Shown piece after piece: positions 1-8,470 of a stretch of 64,000 nt of DNA. The notes under the pieces were generated by a model that saw nothing but the letters and a program-made list of their open reading frames with translations, had not been told where the DNA came from and did not search any database. The DNA is from Methyloterricola oryzae (GTDB taxonomy: Bacteria; Pseudomonadota; Gammaproteobacteria; Methylococcales; Methylococcaceae), in NCBI RefSeq assembly GCF_000934725.1, contig NZ_JYNS01000001.1, positions 310,001-374,000 on the forward strand, given 5' to 3'. The translations under genes and the position numbers were made by a program. Position 1 is the first letter of the stretch. Every line of letters begins with the position of its first letter.

Positions 1-807
1 CCGCACACGGTTGCAACTGCCGCAGAAATTATGGCTGTGGGGCGATATGAACCCGATCCGAGTCTGTGTACCGGCCACGCGCAGGTAACGGGACGGGCCG
101 CCCGTTCCCTCCGTGGTCGGCAGCAGGGTGTATTCGCGCTCCAGATCGTGCCGGATTTCGTCGCTGGAATAATATTCCTCAGCCCGGTCGTGGCCGTCCA
201 CGACACCCAGCGGCATTTCCTCGATGAAGCTGATGTCGAGTCCCTGACTAAGCGCGAAAGCCACCAGGGGCCGCACGTCCTGATGATTGCGGTTTCTCAA
301 GATCACGCTGTTGAGCTTGACCCGATCGAAACCGGCCTGCCGCGCCGCCTCGATGCCACCGAGTACGCGCTCTAGGCTCCCAAAACGGGTCATCTGGCGA
401 AAACGGTCGGGATCCAGCGTATCCAGGCTGATATTGACGCGCTTGACCCCCGCCTCACGCAGTTCGGCGGCCATCTCGGCCAGATGCGAGCCGTTGGTGG
501 TCAAAACCAGTTCCCGCAGGCCTTCAAGACGTCCCAACTTGCGCAGCAGATCCAGCACGCCCTTGCGTACCAGCGGCTCGCCGCCGGTGATCCGGATCTT
601 GTCCACCCCCAGCGCCACGAAAGCGGAAGCGACGGTTTCGATCTCCTCCAGGGTGAGGATTTGGGCACGCGGCAGGAACTGCATATCCTCCGCCATGCAA
701 TAGATGCACCGGAAATCGCAGCGGTCGGTTACGGAAATGCGCAAATAACTAACTTGTCGCCCGAAACGGTCGACGAGACTGGGCGCAGAGGAATCGGCAA
801 GCTTCAT
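1..807 (-). CDS. moaA: GTP 3',8-cyclase MoaA (partial, C-terminus outside window)
   Basis: Radical-SAM enzyme that starts molybdenum cofactor synthesis by converting GTP to 3',8-cyclo-dihydro-GTP in the cytoplasm. The frame opens at an ATG at 807 ([18 protein letters not shown]) and runs off the left edge after about 269 codons. Near the N-terminus is the SAM-cluster motif CDFRCIYC, followed by a glycine-rich ITGGEPL segment typical of radical-SAM proteins. At the very edge is CGSCNRVR, the first two cysteines of the C-terminal cluster that distinguishes MoaA. About 60 residues, including the GGG tail, should lie beyond the window. Whether it is cotranscribed with other moa genes cannot be seen. 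Confidence 0.93.
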   Translation of the reverse strand, partial: MKLADSSAPSLVDRFGRQVSYLRISVTDRCDFRCIYCMAEDMQFLPRAQILTLEEIETVASAFVALGVDKIRITGGEPLVRKGVLDLLRKLGRLEGLRELVLTTNGSHLAEMAAELREAGVKRVNISLDTLDPDRFRQMTRFGSLERVLGGIEAARQAGFDRVKLNSVILRNRNHQDVRPLVAFALSQGLDISFIEEMPLGVVDGHDRAEEYYSSDEIRHDLEREYTLLPTTEGTGGPSRYLRVAGTQTRIGFISPHSHNFCGSCNRVR

Positions 808-879
808 GCTAGTTACGCGGGATTATATCTTTTGTATTTTCGCACCGTTAGACCGCGGCGCAAAGCAGAAAGTCCCGCT

Positions 880-2214
880 TCAGCGAAGTTCGCCCTGCAT
901 GCTCACCCGCTGCGCGGGTTCCACGATCTCGCCCTTGATCTCCAGATCGATCTTCATCCGCTTGGCCGCCGCCTTGGTTGCCTTGGCGTCCGGATAAGGC
1001 CCGGCCAAAACCTGGTAGCGCCCGTCCCTCAGCACCGCCTGGGCCGGTATGCGCGGTCCCTGATGATTGAGCATGGCGGCCAGCCGCCGGGCGCTGCCCT
1101 CATCCGGGGTCTCGGCGGCGCGGATGTACCAGCCCTCGGACGCCAGCGCCGGGGGTGAAGGCTGGCCGTACAACTGCCGCGGGCGATCCAATGGCAACGC
1201 GTCTGCCAGCACCTGTTCCAGGCTCTGGGATCCGGTCAGGATGGGCACGGGAATGCCACGTGCCTGGGCCAGGGCTTCTTCCACCTTGGGCCAGTCCAGC
1301 TGCAGCCCCTGCTTCTTTTCCATCTGTTTGAGCCTGGCCACCAAGCCCTGTCGCAGGCGCTTGCCATCCATCTCTTCATGGGGATCATGAACCTCCAGGT
1401 ACAGCATGCCGTCCTGGGTCCCCACCAGGAAAGGTTGGTTGACGATCTTGACAGTGGTCTTCTTGGGCACCGCCTGGAACAGCTTTTCAATGTCCTCCGG
1501 ATACAGCCGCAGGCAGCCGTTACTGGCCCTGAAACCGATGCTGTAGGGCTTGTTGGTGCCATGAATGAGGTAACTGGGCTTGCTGAGGTACATGGCGTAA
1601 TCCCCGAGCGGATTGTCGGGGCCGGGCGACACCACCGCCGGCAGAGGATCACCCTTCTGTGCGTGATCGCGCCGGATCGACTCGGGCACATACCAGGTCG
1701 GGTGCGCGGTCTTGCGATCCACCGTCATCAACCCGGTCGGCGTGGAACGCCCCTCCTTGCCTATGCCCACCGGATAGGTCAGCACCTGCGCGTCCTGACC
1801 CTTCTTCCCCGGTGCGTAGTAAAAAAGGCGCATGGATGCCAGGTTGACCACGATGCCCTTGCGCGGGGCCTCCGGCAACATGAAGCGCAAGGGCAATACC
1901 ACGGTCTCGGCCGGCGGCGCCCAGGGTTCCAACTCCGGATTGGCAGCACTGATCTGCTCGAAGCCCAGGCCATAGTGGCGGGCCAGATCCGAGAGACTGT
2001 CACCTTCGCGCAGCCGGACCGTAGCCAAACGGCCCACGATGCTGTCGTCCTTGCCGATGGCGAATTGGTGGGATTCGACCTGCTCGATGTGCGGGCGGGT
2101 CACGTGATAGACCTGCGGCCTCACACCCTCATGAAATGAACAGGCGGGCAGAATGCCCAGCACCAGAAGTAGAAGCAGGGCGCGCCGCAAGGCCGGCGCC
2201 AAAACGAAAGTCAT
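880..2214 (-). CDS. L,D-transpeptidase lipoprotein with LysM and SPOR-like domains
   Basis: Predicted periplasmic peptidoglycan L,D-transpeptidase (YkuD fold). The start at 2214 is chosen because it gives a lipoprotein signal with lipobox LPAC (Cys25); a longer frame to 2373 has no signal. A LysM-like segment lies at about residues 67-110. The catalytic domain follows, with HGTNKPYSIGFRASNGCLRL around residues 217-236. His217 and Cys233 match the family His/Cys pair, although the usual SHGC is SNGC here. Residues about 365-440 (GWYIRAAETPDEG onward) look like a SPOR peptidoglycan-binding domain. The combination suggests a septum- or wall-tethered crosslinking enzyme, for 3-3 crosslinks or for attaching proteins to the wall. 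It stands alone between moaA and a Sel1-repeat gene. Confidence 0.88.
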   Translation of the reverse strand: MTFVLAPALRRALLLLLVLGILPACSFHEGVRPQVYHVTRPHIEQVESHQFAIGKDDSIVGRLATVRLREGDSLSDLARHYGLGFEQISAANPELEPWAPPAETVVLPLRFMLPEAPRKGIVVNLASMRLFYYAPGKKGQDAQVLTYPVGIGKEGRSTPTGLMTVDRKTAHPTWYVPESIRRDHAQKGDPLPAVVSPGPDNPLGDYAMYLSKPSYLIHGTNKPYSIGFRASNGCLRLYPEDIEKLFQAVPKKTTVKIVNQPFLVGTQDGMLYLEVHDPHEEMDGKRLRQGLVARLKQMEKKQGLQLDWPKVEEALAQARGIPVPILTGSQSLEQVLADALPLDRPRQLYGQPSPPALASEGWYIRAAETPDEGSARRLAAMLNHQGPRIPAQAVLRDGRYQVLAGPYPDAKATKAAAKRMKIDLEIKGEIVEPAQRVSMQGELR

Positions 2215-2490
2215 GGACACAATAGACTTGAATTCAGGTTCAGGAAATACTGCCGCCGGTCCCGCAGCTCTCGGAACGCCAGGCTCGATACAGTGTGTGA
2301 ACATGACAAGCAAATTAAGAGCCATCTGTGCCTCCCTCCATCCTGTTGCACATACTCCATTGATTCCTATCAATCTTCCAATTCGACTTCACATGACAGG
2401 GCAGCCTGGCACAGAACCAAGGCCGCCAACCGTGTCGCCCCAGGACGACAACGCCCGCGGTCGACCTGGCCATTCCGCCGCCGGCCTGCC

Positions 2491-3222
2491 TCAAGAGCGT
2501 TTAGCTTTTCTCCCTTTCGGCCGCCTGGATTTGCCCGCCTTGACCGGATCGGCGAGCGCTTTTCCTTCGTTGCCCGATGCTTTACCGGCAGCAGCACCGC
2601 TGGCCGCAGCGACAGCCGCTTCCAGTTCCCGCTCGGCATCCTCCGACGCCTTGCGCCGGCTCTCGCCCACCAGGCGCAAGGCCTCGTCGGTTTCCCCCGG
2701 CGTCATCTCTTCCGCCAGACCCTTGCGCGCCAGGGCCGCGTCCTCGCTGCCCTGCTCCGCGGCGAGGGTGTACCAGTAGTAGGCCTTCGCAGGATCGCGC
2801 GAAAGCCCTTCACCTTGGGCATAAAGAGATGCCAGCACGGTCTGCGCGGAGCGGTCTCCCTGTTGCGCCGCCTTGGTGAACCAGCGTGCCGCCTCTGCCG
2901 GATTCTTCTCCGTGCCCAGTCCGTAATAATGCATGACACCCAGCTTGGACTGTGCCATGCGTTCATTCTGCTCGGCCGCCAGCAGATACCAGCGCCCCGC
3001 CTCCAGATAGTCCTGCTTGACCCCGGCACCCTTCATGTAGAGGTTGCCCAGATTGACCTGGGCCACCACATTGCCGGCCTCCGCCAGAGGCTTGAACAAC
3101 TTCAATGCCGCACCATAATCCCGCCGCGACACCGCCGCAATGCCCTCCTCCAGGGCATCGGCCGACGCCGCCCCGGAAAGTGCCAGGAAAAGCAGAAGAA
3201 TTGGCGCCCATTTCGCCCGCAC
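2491..3222 (-). CDS. secreted Sel1-repeat protein
   Basis: 243 residues with a cleavable signal peptide (hydrophobic residues about 5-20, ending ASA). Four to five Sel1-type repeats of about 36 residues follow, recognisable by AxxxLGxxYxxGxGVxxD-like spacing and A-x-x-WY/WF helices. The C-terminal 80 residues are low complexity, rich in Ala, Lys, Arg and Gly, and very basic at the end (RRPKGRKAKRS). Sel1 repeats form alpha-solenoids that act as protein-interaction scaffolds, often in the periplasm. No enzymatic function can be assigned. It sits immediately upstream of no obvious partner; the quinone oxidoreductase gene ends its upstream neighbour with the stop codon one base from this start. 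Confidence 0.8.
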   Translation of the reverse strand: MRAKWAPILLLFLALSGAASADALEEGIAAVSRRDYGAALKLFKPLAEAGNVVAQVNLGNLYMKGAGVKQDYLEAGRWYLLAAEQNERMAQSKLGVMHYYGLGTEKNPAEAARWFTKAAQQGDRSAQTVLASLYAQGEGLSRDPAKAYYWYTLAAEQGSEDAALARKGLAEEMTPGETDEALRLVGESRRKASEDAERELEAAVAAASGAAAGKASGNEGKALADPVKAGKSRRPKGRKAKRS

Positions 3223-4251
3223 TCAATTCACCGTCAACACGATCTTGCCGATATGGGCGCCGCTCTCCAGGTAGCGGTGCGCCTCCGCCGCCGCGTCCAG
3301 TTCAAAGCTGCGGTCGATGACCGGCCGCAGCTTTCCCTGTGCCAGCAAGGGCCAGACCTTCTCGCGCAAGGCGGCGGCTATGCGGCCTTTCTCCGCGACG
3401 CTGCGCCGCCGCAGGGTCGAACCGGTGAGGGTCAAGCGCTTGAGGAGGACGGGCAACAGATTGATCTGGGCTTTCGCCCCCGCCTGCAATCCGATCTGCA
3501 GCAAACGTCCCTCTTCTGCCAGGCACGCCAGGTTGCGCTGCAAATAGTCGCCTCCCACCATGTCCAGAATCACATCCACGCCCTGCCCTTGGGTGATTTC
3601 GCCGACCACCTCGACAAAATCCGCTTCGCGGTAATTGATCGCAGTCGCGCCCAGCGCCTCGCAGGCGCGGCATTTGGCGAGGCTCCCGGCCGTGGCGATC
3701 ACCCGGGCACCGAAGCGCCGCGCCAGTTGTATCGCCGTGACGCCGATGCCGCTGCTGCCCCCGTGCACCAGAAAAGTCTCGCCGGCAAGCAGCCGGCCTT
3801 GCTCGAATACATTGGTCCAGACGGTGAAAAAGGTTTCCGGCAGGCTCGCGGCCTCCACCAGGTCCAGACCCTCCGGCACCGGCAGGCACTGGATGGCAGG
3901 CGCCACGCAGTACTCCGCGTATCCGCCGCCCGCGACCAGGGCACACACCTTATCGCCCACCCGCAGGGACCCCGCCAGGGTGCCCACCGCCACGACCTCC
4001 CCCGCCACCTCCAGGCCCGGAATGTCCGAAGCGCCGGGCGGCGGCGGATACATCCCCATGCGCTGCATGAGGTCGGGCCGATTGACCCCGGCTGCGGCCA
4101 CCTTGATGAGCACCTCGTCCGGTTCCGGAACCGGCACCGGGCGTTGCCGCATCGCCAAGACTTCTGGCCCGCCAAACGCGGTGATCTCCACCACCCGCAT
4201 GGAACCTGGGCCGGATCGTGGCGTTGCCGGGGGCGTGTTGCTGCCGGCCAT
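3223..4251 (-). CDS. NAD(P)H:quinone oxidoreductase, zinc-free MDR family
   Basis: Zinc-independent medium-chain reductase of the PIG3/QOR type, 342 residues, likely reducing quinones with NADPH in the cytoplasm. Visible features are the GroES-like N-terminal half (PEPDEVLIKVAAAGVNRPDLMQ) and the Rossmann motif in GGSSGIGVTAIQLARRFGA at mid-protein. The catalytic-zinc cysteines of alcohol dehydrogenases are absent. The start at 4251 (MAGSNTPP) overlaps the stop of the upstream TlpA-like gene in TGATG, favouring it over an ATG at 4269. It is the last gene of a tightly packed minus-strand set with tlpA-like, ygjP-like and gre-like genes, so translational coupling is likely. Substrate is not predictable. 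Confidence 0.88.
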   Translation of the reverse strand: MAGSNTPPATPRSGPGSMRVVEITAFGGPEVLAMRQRPVPVPEPDEVLIKVAAAGVNRPDLMQRMGMYPPPPGASDIPGLEVAGEVVAVGTLAGSLRVGDKVCALVAGGGYAEYCVAPAIQCLPVPEGLDLVEAASLPETFFTVWTNVFEQGRLLAGETFLVHGGSSGIGVTAIQLARRFGARVIATAGSLAKCRACEALGATAINYREADFVEVVGEITQGQGVDVILDMVGGDYLQRNLACLAEEGRLLQIGLQAGAKAQINLLPVLLKRLTLTGSTLRRRSVAEKGRIAAALREKVWPLLAQGKLRPVIDRSFELDAAAEAHRYLESGAHIGKIVLTVN

Positions 4252-4739
4252 CACAGCCCCGCCAGCCACAGGCGCAGTCGCAGACCGGGCCCACTGGTAT
4301 AGCCCGAGGTGGCAAATCGAATCTGCCCCTGGGAATCCAGAACGAAAACCGTGGGCACCCCGCGCAAGCCGAACGCCTGACTGATGCCGCCGTCTTCATC
4401 GGGCAGACTGTCCACGGCCAAACCGGACGATTTCAGGTAACGCCGCACTTCTTCCGCGTCCCCCGACTGCATCGCCACCCCGACCACGCGATGATCACTT
4501 GCCACCGAATTGACCGCGCCCTGCATGGCCTTGCACACCGGGCACCAGCTCGCCCAGAAATAAAGCGCAGCCGGCTGGCCGCGCAGGCTGTTCAGGTCGA
4601 AAGGCGCTCCGCCTGCGGTCATACCCATCAAGGGGGGCGACTGCCCGGACACCAGGTTACGACTGGTATAGAACTGAACGCCCACCACGAAGGCGGCGAT
4701 GGCTACCCAGGAAAACAGGCTGCGGGCGAACTTGCTCAT
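4251..4739 (-). CDS. TlpA-like membrane-anchored thioredoxin-family protein
   Basis: 162 residues with one N-terminal membrane anchor (about residues 9-24) and a periplasmic thioredoxin-like domain. The redox motif is WCPVCK (Cys66 and Cys69), preceded by LYFWASW, and a cis-proline segment GVPTVFVLD follows near residue 135. This matches reductive periplasmic TlpA/ResA-type proteins that keep cysteines reduced, for example during cytochrome c maturation or copper delivery. The start at 4739 overlaps the ygjP-like stop by four bases (ATGA), so the two are coupled. A specific partner cannot be named. Confidence 0.85.
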   Translation of the reverse strand: MSKFARSLFSWVAIAAFVVGVQFYTSRNLVSGQSPPLMGMTAGGAPFDLNSLRGQPAALYFWASWCPVCKAMQGAVNSVASDHRVVGVAMQSGDAEEVRRYLKSSGLAVDSLPDEDGGISQAFGLRGVPTVFVLDSQGQIRFATSGYTSGPGLRLRLWLAGL

Positions 4740-5461
4740 GCGCCAAACTCCGCGAATCGCTGCATCAGCGCAGGCCCATTGCGCTTGAGCCAGGCTCGTT
4801 CCAGCGCATAGCCCGGCAGGTGCTCGGCCACCAGGGACCAGAATGCGGCGGAGTGATTGCGCTCGCGGATATGGCACAACTCGTGGACCACCACGTACTC
4901 CAGCACGGTCTCCGGAGCGAGCGCCAGCAGCCAGTTGATGTTGATGTCGCCGCGGGGTCCGCAACTGCCCCAGCGCGAGACCATGCGCTTGATACGAATG
5001 GCGCGAGGGTTCAAGCCATGGCGCGGCGCATGGGCGAGCGACAGGCGGGCCACCTCGCCCCGCAGCCAGTGCCGGATCCAGCTGTAAAGCACCTGCTTGA
5101 GCACGCTCTCGCGGCCTGGACCCACCCTGGAAGGCAGCGTCACACTGAAGCACTCGTCGATGCGGACATTGGCCCTGCGGCCGGACGTTTCCTCCACCGC
5201 GAGCGGAATCTCGCGCCCGCGCCAGGGTAGGGTCGCGCCGGGTTCGAGCAGGCCTGGACCCTGGAAGACCTTGAGCTTGGCATCCATCTCGCGGACCTTG
5301 CCTTCGGCCCAGGACCTGTGTTTCTGCAGGAAGGATTGAACCTGGCGCTCGGTCGCCGCCAGGGGGGCCACCAGTTCGATGATCCCCGGCCTCACCACCA
5401 GCCGCAGGTACTTGGCCCGGGCACTGCGGCGCACCTGGATGCCGGGCGTTTCGATGCTCAC
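4736..5461 (-). CDS. YgjP-like (M48/WLM family) metallopeptidase
   Basis: 241-residue predicted zinc peptidase of the YgjP/DUF45 family. The active-site motif HELCH is at residues 193-197, with the family signatures RWGSCGPRGDININW about 25 residues upstream and HSAAFW downstream, which contributes a third ligand. The start codon is GTG at 5461, overlapping the upstream gre-like stop as GTGA. The protein has no signal peptide and is likely cytoplasmic. Physiological substrates of this family are poorly defined. It lies inside a coupled four-gene set. Confidence 0.87.
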   Translation of the reverse strand: MSIETPGIQVRRSARAKYLRLVVRPGIIELVAPLAATERQVQSFLQKHRSWAEGKVREMDAKLKVFQGPGLLEPGATLPWRGREIPLAVEETSGRRANVRIDECFSVTLPSRVGPGRESVLKQVLYSWIRHWLRGEVARLSLAHAPRHGLNPRAIRIKRMVSRWGSCGPRGDININWLLALAPETVLEYVVVHELCHIRERNHSAAFWSLVAEHLPGYALERAWLKRNGPALMQRFAEFGA

Positions 5462-5988
5462 CCACCGACCTCATCGGCGCTTGCCGCACCACCTTTGTGG
5501 ATGGCGACGATTTCCAGCTCCAGGTCCCCGGCGGGGCGGCGCCACGTCACCCAATCACCCACGCGGGCGTTGAGCAGCACCTTGGCCAGGGGAGAAATCC
5601 AGCTAATCTTGCCGGCGGCGGCATCCGCCTCGTCCTCTCCGACGATGACAAAGCGGCGCAGATCTGCTTCGCCCGCCACCTCCACGTCCACCGCGGCGCC
5701 GAAATGCACGCGGTCGCCAGGCTGGCCATCCGGCTCCACCGGGATTGCGCTGCTGATGCGGTCGCTGCAGTAACGCAGGTCCCGATCCACGATGACCAGC
5801 TCCTGGCGCGCGGCCAGGTCATCCAGGCCTTCCAGGCCGCGTCGCCGCTGCTGCAGCTCGCGCAGGCGGGCATGCAGACTGGCCAGTCCATCAGGCGTGA
5901 CGTAATTGGGAAACGGACTGCGCGGCCGAAGGGGAGCCTCTTCCAGTGCGGACTCGGCATCGGACTCCTTGACGAACGCTCGACTCAT
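5458..5988 (-). CDS. GreA/GreB-family transcription factor
   Basis: 176 residues resembling transcript-cleavage factors. The start at 5988 (MSRAFVKESDAESALEEAP) is chosen because GreB and its relatives begin MSRAFVKE. A coiled-coil N-terminal region (residues about 35-80, LHARLRELQQRRRGLEGLDD) should insert into the RNA polymerase secondary channel. The C-terminal FKBP-like domain contains VHFGAAVDVEVAGE and SPLAKVLLNARVGDWV, which corresponds to the SPLGRALLGKxVGD signature. Gre factors rescue backtracked polymerase. The tip of the coiled coil retains acidic residues only loosely, so it could also be a Gre-like regulator of the Rnk/GreB-like type. First gene of the coupled set running to 3223. 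Confidence 0.85.
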   Translation of the reverse strand: MSRAFVKESDAESALEEAPLRPRSPFPNYVTPDGLASLHARLRELQQRRRGLEGLDDLAARQELVIVDRDLRYCSDRISSAIPVEPDGQPGDRVHFGAAVDVEVAGEADLRRFVIVGEDEADAAAGKISWISPLAKVLLNARVGDWVTWRRPAGDLELEIVAIHKGGAASADEVGG

Positions 5989-6126
5989 GCTTGTAACCGG
6001 ATATTCATGCGAACAGATGACACTCGGACAAAAAAGCTGGCCACGATTATCCCGCTTTGGACACCGCTTGCGCCATAGGTCAAGGCGGCTGGCGAGGCGC
6101 CGTTGCCCCGCGACCTCCCTGTGCGC

Positions 6127-6143
6127 TGCGGCAATATGCCGCA
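6127..6143. promoter_or_regulatory. perfect 7-3-7 palindrome in the gre / mmoR-like intergenic region
   Basis: The divergent intergenic stretch 5989-6310 (322 bases) holds no gene that I can support. It contains TGCGGCA-ATA-TGCCGCA, a perfect inverted repeat of the size bound by dimeric repressors or activators. Which of the two flanking genes it would serve is unknown, and in GC-rich DNA a chance palindrome is possible. Confidence 0.3.
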
Positions 6144-6310
6144 TTTCAAGGACTTGGCTATCCGCTCGCGCACCAATACACTGATCATCCCGTCGCGCCG
6201 CCATGCTGTGGGCGCCGCGGCCAGCAATACGGCGCATAGACGCCGGACTCTTGAGGTTATGGACTTGTGGCGGAAACGCCTGAATCGTTAGGAACGAGGT
6301 CCAGACACCT

Positions 6311-7363
6311 ATGCACATGACGCTCACCAAGAACTCCGGGGCGGGCCCGGCCCAGGAGTCAGGCTCAAGGCCCGGCAGTCACGAGCAAAGGCTCGTCGAG
6401 ACAGCCGTGCGCCTGCAGATCCGCAAGATTCCCATCCTGCTCGTCGGTGAATCCGGGGCCGGCAAGGAGCACCTGGTGCGGACGGCTCACGCCGCGGGCC
6501 CCCGCAGCAGCGCGCCGCTGATCGCCGTCAACTGCGCTTCGATCCCCCGCGAACTCATCGAAAGCGAACTGTTCGGCTACGCCGCCGGCAGTTTCACCGG
6601 CGCCCACCGGGAAGGCAAGTCTGGAAAGTTCCTCCTGGCGGACAAGGGCATCCTGTTTTTGGACGAAATCGGCGACATGTGCCTCGACCTACAGGCGGTG
6701 CTGCTGCGGGTGCTGGAAACCTCCGAGTTCTTTCCCGTGGGCGCCAGCCGGCCGGTGCGGGTGGACGTGCAGATCATCGCGGCAACCAATGTGCCCATCC
6801 AGCAGGCGGTGCGCGAGGGGCGCTTCCGGCGCGACCTGTACTACCGGCTGAATGGTGCGCAATTGATCGTGCCGCCCTTGCGCGAGCGCGATGACAAGTT
6901 GCAGATCGTCCACCGCATCCTGTCCCGGGAATTGCGGATCGCCGGCTTCGACCCCTTCCGCAAGCCATCATCGGAGGTCATGAACCTGTTCCTGACCCAC
7001 CCCTGGCCCGGGAACATCCGCCAGCTTTCCAATGTCTTGCGGACCGCCATCAATCTGTCGGAAGACGGCGTCATCCGTCTCGAGCACCTGCCCGACGATT
7101 TCCTGGAAGAACTCAAGCACGACCTCGGTGCCGAGCCCTCCAAACAGGCGGAGCCCTGCCGAGTCATCGGCGCGCGCGTCATCGAAACGCCCGCCCAGGC
7201 AACCACCCTCGCCGACTGGGAACGCCGCGGCATCGCCGCCGCCCTGGAAGTCTGCCGTGGCAACGTCACCCGCGCCTCGCGCATTCTGGGCATCACCCGA
7301 GGTACCCTGTACAAGAAGATGGCGCTTTACGGCCTGCAGGATCGCCCGAGCCCGGCCGACTAG
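6311..7363 (+). CDS. sigma-54-dependent activator, MmoR/AcoR-like, without sensory domain
   Basis: 350-residue enhancer-binding protein. The AAA+ domain has Walker A GESGAGKE (46-53), Walker B GILFLDEIGD (about 113-122) and arginine-finger region FRRDLYYRLN. The sigma-54 contact loop is GSFTGA (93-98) instead of GAFTGA. A Fis-type helix-turn-helix lies near the C-terminus (GNVTRASRILGITRGTLYKK). Only about 30 residues precede the ATPase domain, whereas MmoR/AcoR proteins carry a long N-terminal sensor domain. This gene is therefore either N-terminally truncated or PspF-like. The start at 6311 has an upstream AGGAACGAGG. It directly precedes relics of mmoC and mmoG, so it most likely is the surviving regulator of the lost sMMO operon. 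The open frame is intact, suggesting a retained role or recent loss. Confidence 0.8.
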   Translation: MHMTLTKNSGAGPAQESGSRPGSHEQRLVETAVRLQIRKIPILLVGESGAGKEHLVRTAHAAGPRSSAPLIAVNCASIPRELIESELFGYAAGSFTGAHREGKSGKFLLADKGILFLDEIGDMCLDLQAVLLRVLETSEFFPVGASRPVRVDVQIIAATNVPIQQAVREGRFRRDLYYRLNGAQLIVPPLRERDDKLQIVHRILSRELRIAGFDPFRKPSSEVMNLFLTHPWPGNIRQLSNVLRTAINLSEDGVIRLEHLPDDFLEELKHDLGAEPSKQAEPCRVIGARVIETPAQATTLADWERRGIAAALEVCRGNVTRASRILGITRGTLYKKMALYGLQDRPSPAD

Positions 7364-7488
7364 CCGTTTCCCGATTGGCCGCTAGGTCTCGCGCGCCCCT
7401 GCTTCTCGATACAAGCACTGCCTACCGCCCGCAGCCCAACGGACGGCAAGGCCCACAGCCCACCCCGCAAGCTGGCGTGCTGGCGGCG

Positions 7489-7614
7489 GGTGACGCCGAA
7501 CTGGCCTACCGCTTCGCCCATGACTTGCCCGGAGCCGATATCGAGGCCTTCGAAGCCGTCATTGCGCAACACCCGGACCGCAAGTACGTAAAACTCTTCG
7601 AGGCCGAGCCCTGA
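7489..7614 (+). other. fragment encoding one helical-repeat unit, before the mmoC relic
   Basis: A short frame reads AELAYRFAHDLPGADIEAF and continues to [10 protein letters not shown] before a stop at 7614. It resembles one unit of the AYxFARDVPGADI-type repeats found in some uncharacterised proteins. No convincing start codon or ribosome site precedes it. It butts directly against the mmoC relic, so it may mark the junction of the deletion that removed the sMMO structural genes. Low confidence in any function. Confidence 0.3.
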
Positions 7615-8238
7615 ACCAGCTATCGTCCAATGTGGTCCTGTTGAAGCTGCACCTGCAGTCCGACGCCGAGGGAATTCGGGCCATTCAATTTATCCCTGGT
7701 CAATGTATGGACCTCACCATCCTGGGCACGGATTTTTCCCGATCCTTTTCGCCCTCCAACGTGCCGAACCCCGACGGCATCCTGGAGTTCCTGATTCGCA
7801 CCCCGCCGGCGGCACCGGCCTGGCCCCTGTCCTGTCCATGGTCAGGCGCATGCACGAATGGAAGGAACCCCAGGAGACCCGCATCTATTTCGGCGTCACC
7901 CATCAGCACGAAGCCTTTTACATAAATTAACTGAAGGCTCTGGAAGCCGCGATGGCGAGCCTCAGCGTGCGGCTCTGCGTCTGGCATACCGATGATTCGT
8001 GGGAATTCGAGAAAGGCAACGTCATCGAGATCCTGCGCAATGATCTGGCGGAAAGGCCGGTCAAGCCCGACCTGTATCTGCGCGGCCCGCCATGGTCGAT
8101 GCGGCTCACTTCGCCTGCTCGGACTTCGGCATTCCCCAGGATCAGGTCTTCCTGGAGAAATTCCTGCCGTCCGGCCCTTGCGGCGACGCCTGCGACCCGA
8201 ACACGGTGCACTCGCTCCATCAGCCGGCCACGGCGTGA
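7608..8238 (+). pseudogene. mmoC: mmoC pseudogene (sMMO reductase remnant)
   Basis: Degraded gene for the FAD/NADH-binding part of the soluble methane monooxygenase reductase. Segments in order: [20 protein letters not shown] and LEFLIR in one frame; then, in a second frame from 7805, [19 protein letters not shown] and ETRIYFGV, interrupted by TAA at 7928; the frame resumes with LKALEAAM and LYLRGPP; a third frame from 8092 gives MVDAAHFACSDFGIPQDQ and FLEKFLPSGP. Compared with known MmoC, the N-terminal [2Fe-2S] domain is missing. About 40 residues are deleted between the FAD and NAD segments, with one nonsense codon and at least two frame changes. It cannot encode a working reductase. Related di-iron monooxygenase reductases are an alternative, but the match to MmoC is close. 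Confidence 0.85.
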
Positions 8239-8281
8239 GCCCGCGTGCCGCCAGCCCTGCCCCGCCACCGTGTCACACATA

Positions 8282-8470
8282 CTCAATGACACCGAGTTCA
8301 TGGCCGAAATGGCCAGACAGCTGGACGCCAGCATCGTCCAACTCGCCTAGCGGGAACAGGCACTGATGGATTACCTCGGGTCCGAGCGGGTGGAGGAAAT
8401 TCGCGAACTCTGGGATCGCTCTCTCGGTCCCTACGACGAAGAAGCCTTGCGCCGTTCCCTGGACTGGCGC
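8282..8470 (+). pseudogene. remnant of a small gene between mmoC and mmoG
   Basis: One frame reads NDTEFMAEMARQLDASIVQLA, a TAG at 8348, then REQALMDYLGSERVEEIREL and on to LRRSLDWRGA. The text is contiguous on both sides of the stop, so it looks like a single helical protein cut by a nonsense mutation. In Methylococcus capsulatus an uncharacterised gene lies between mmoC and mmoG; the position here matches, but I cannot confirm homology from memory of its sequence. Confidence 0.4.
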
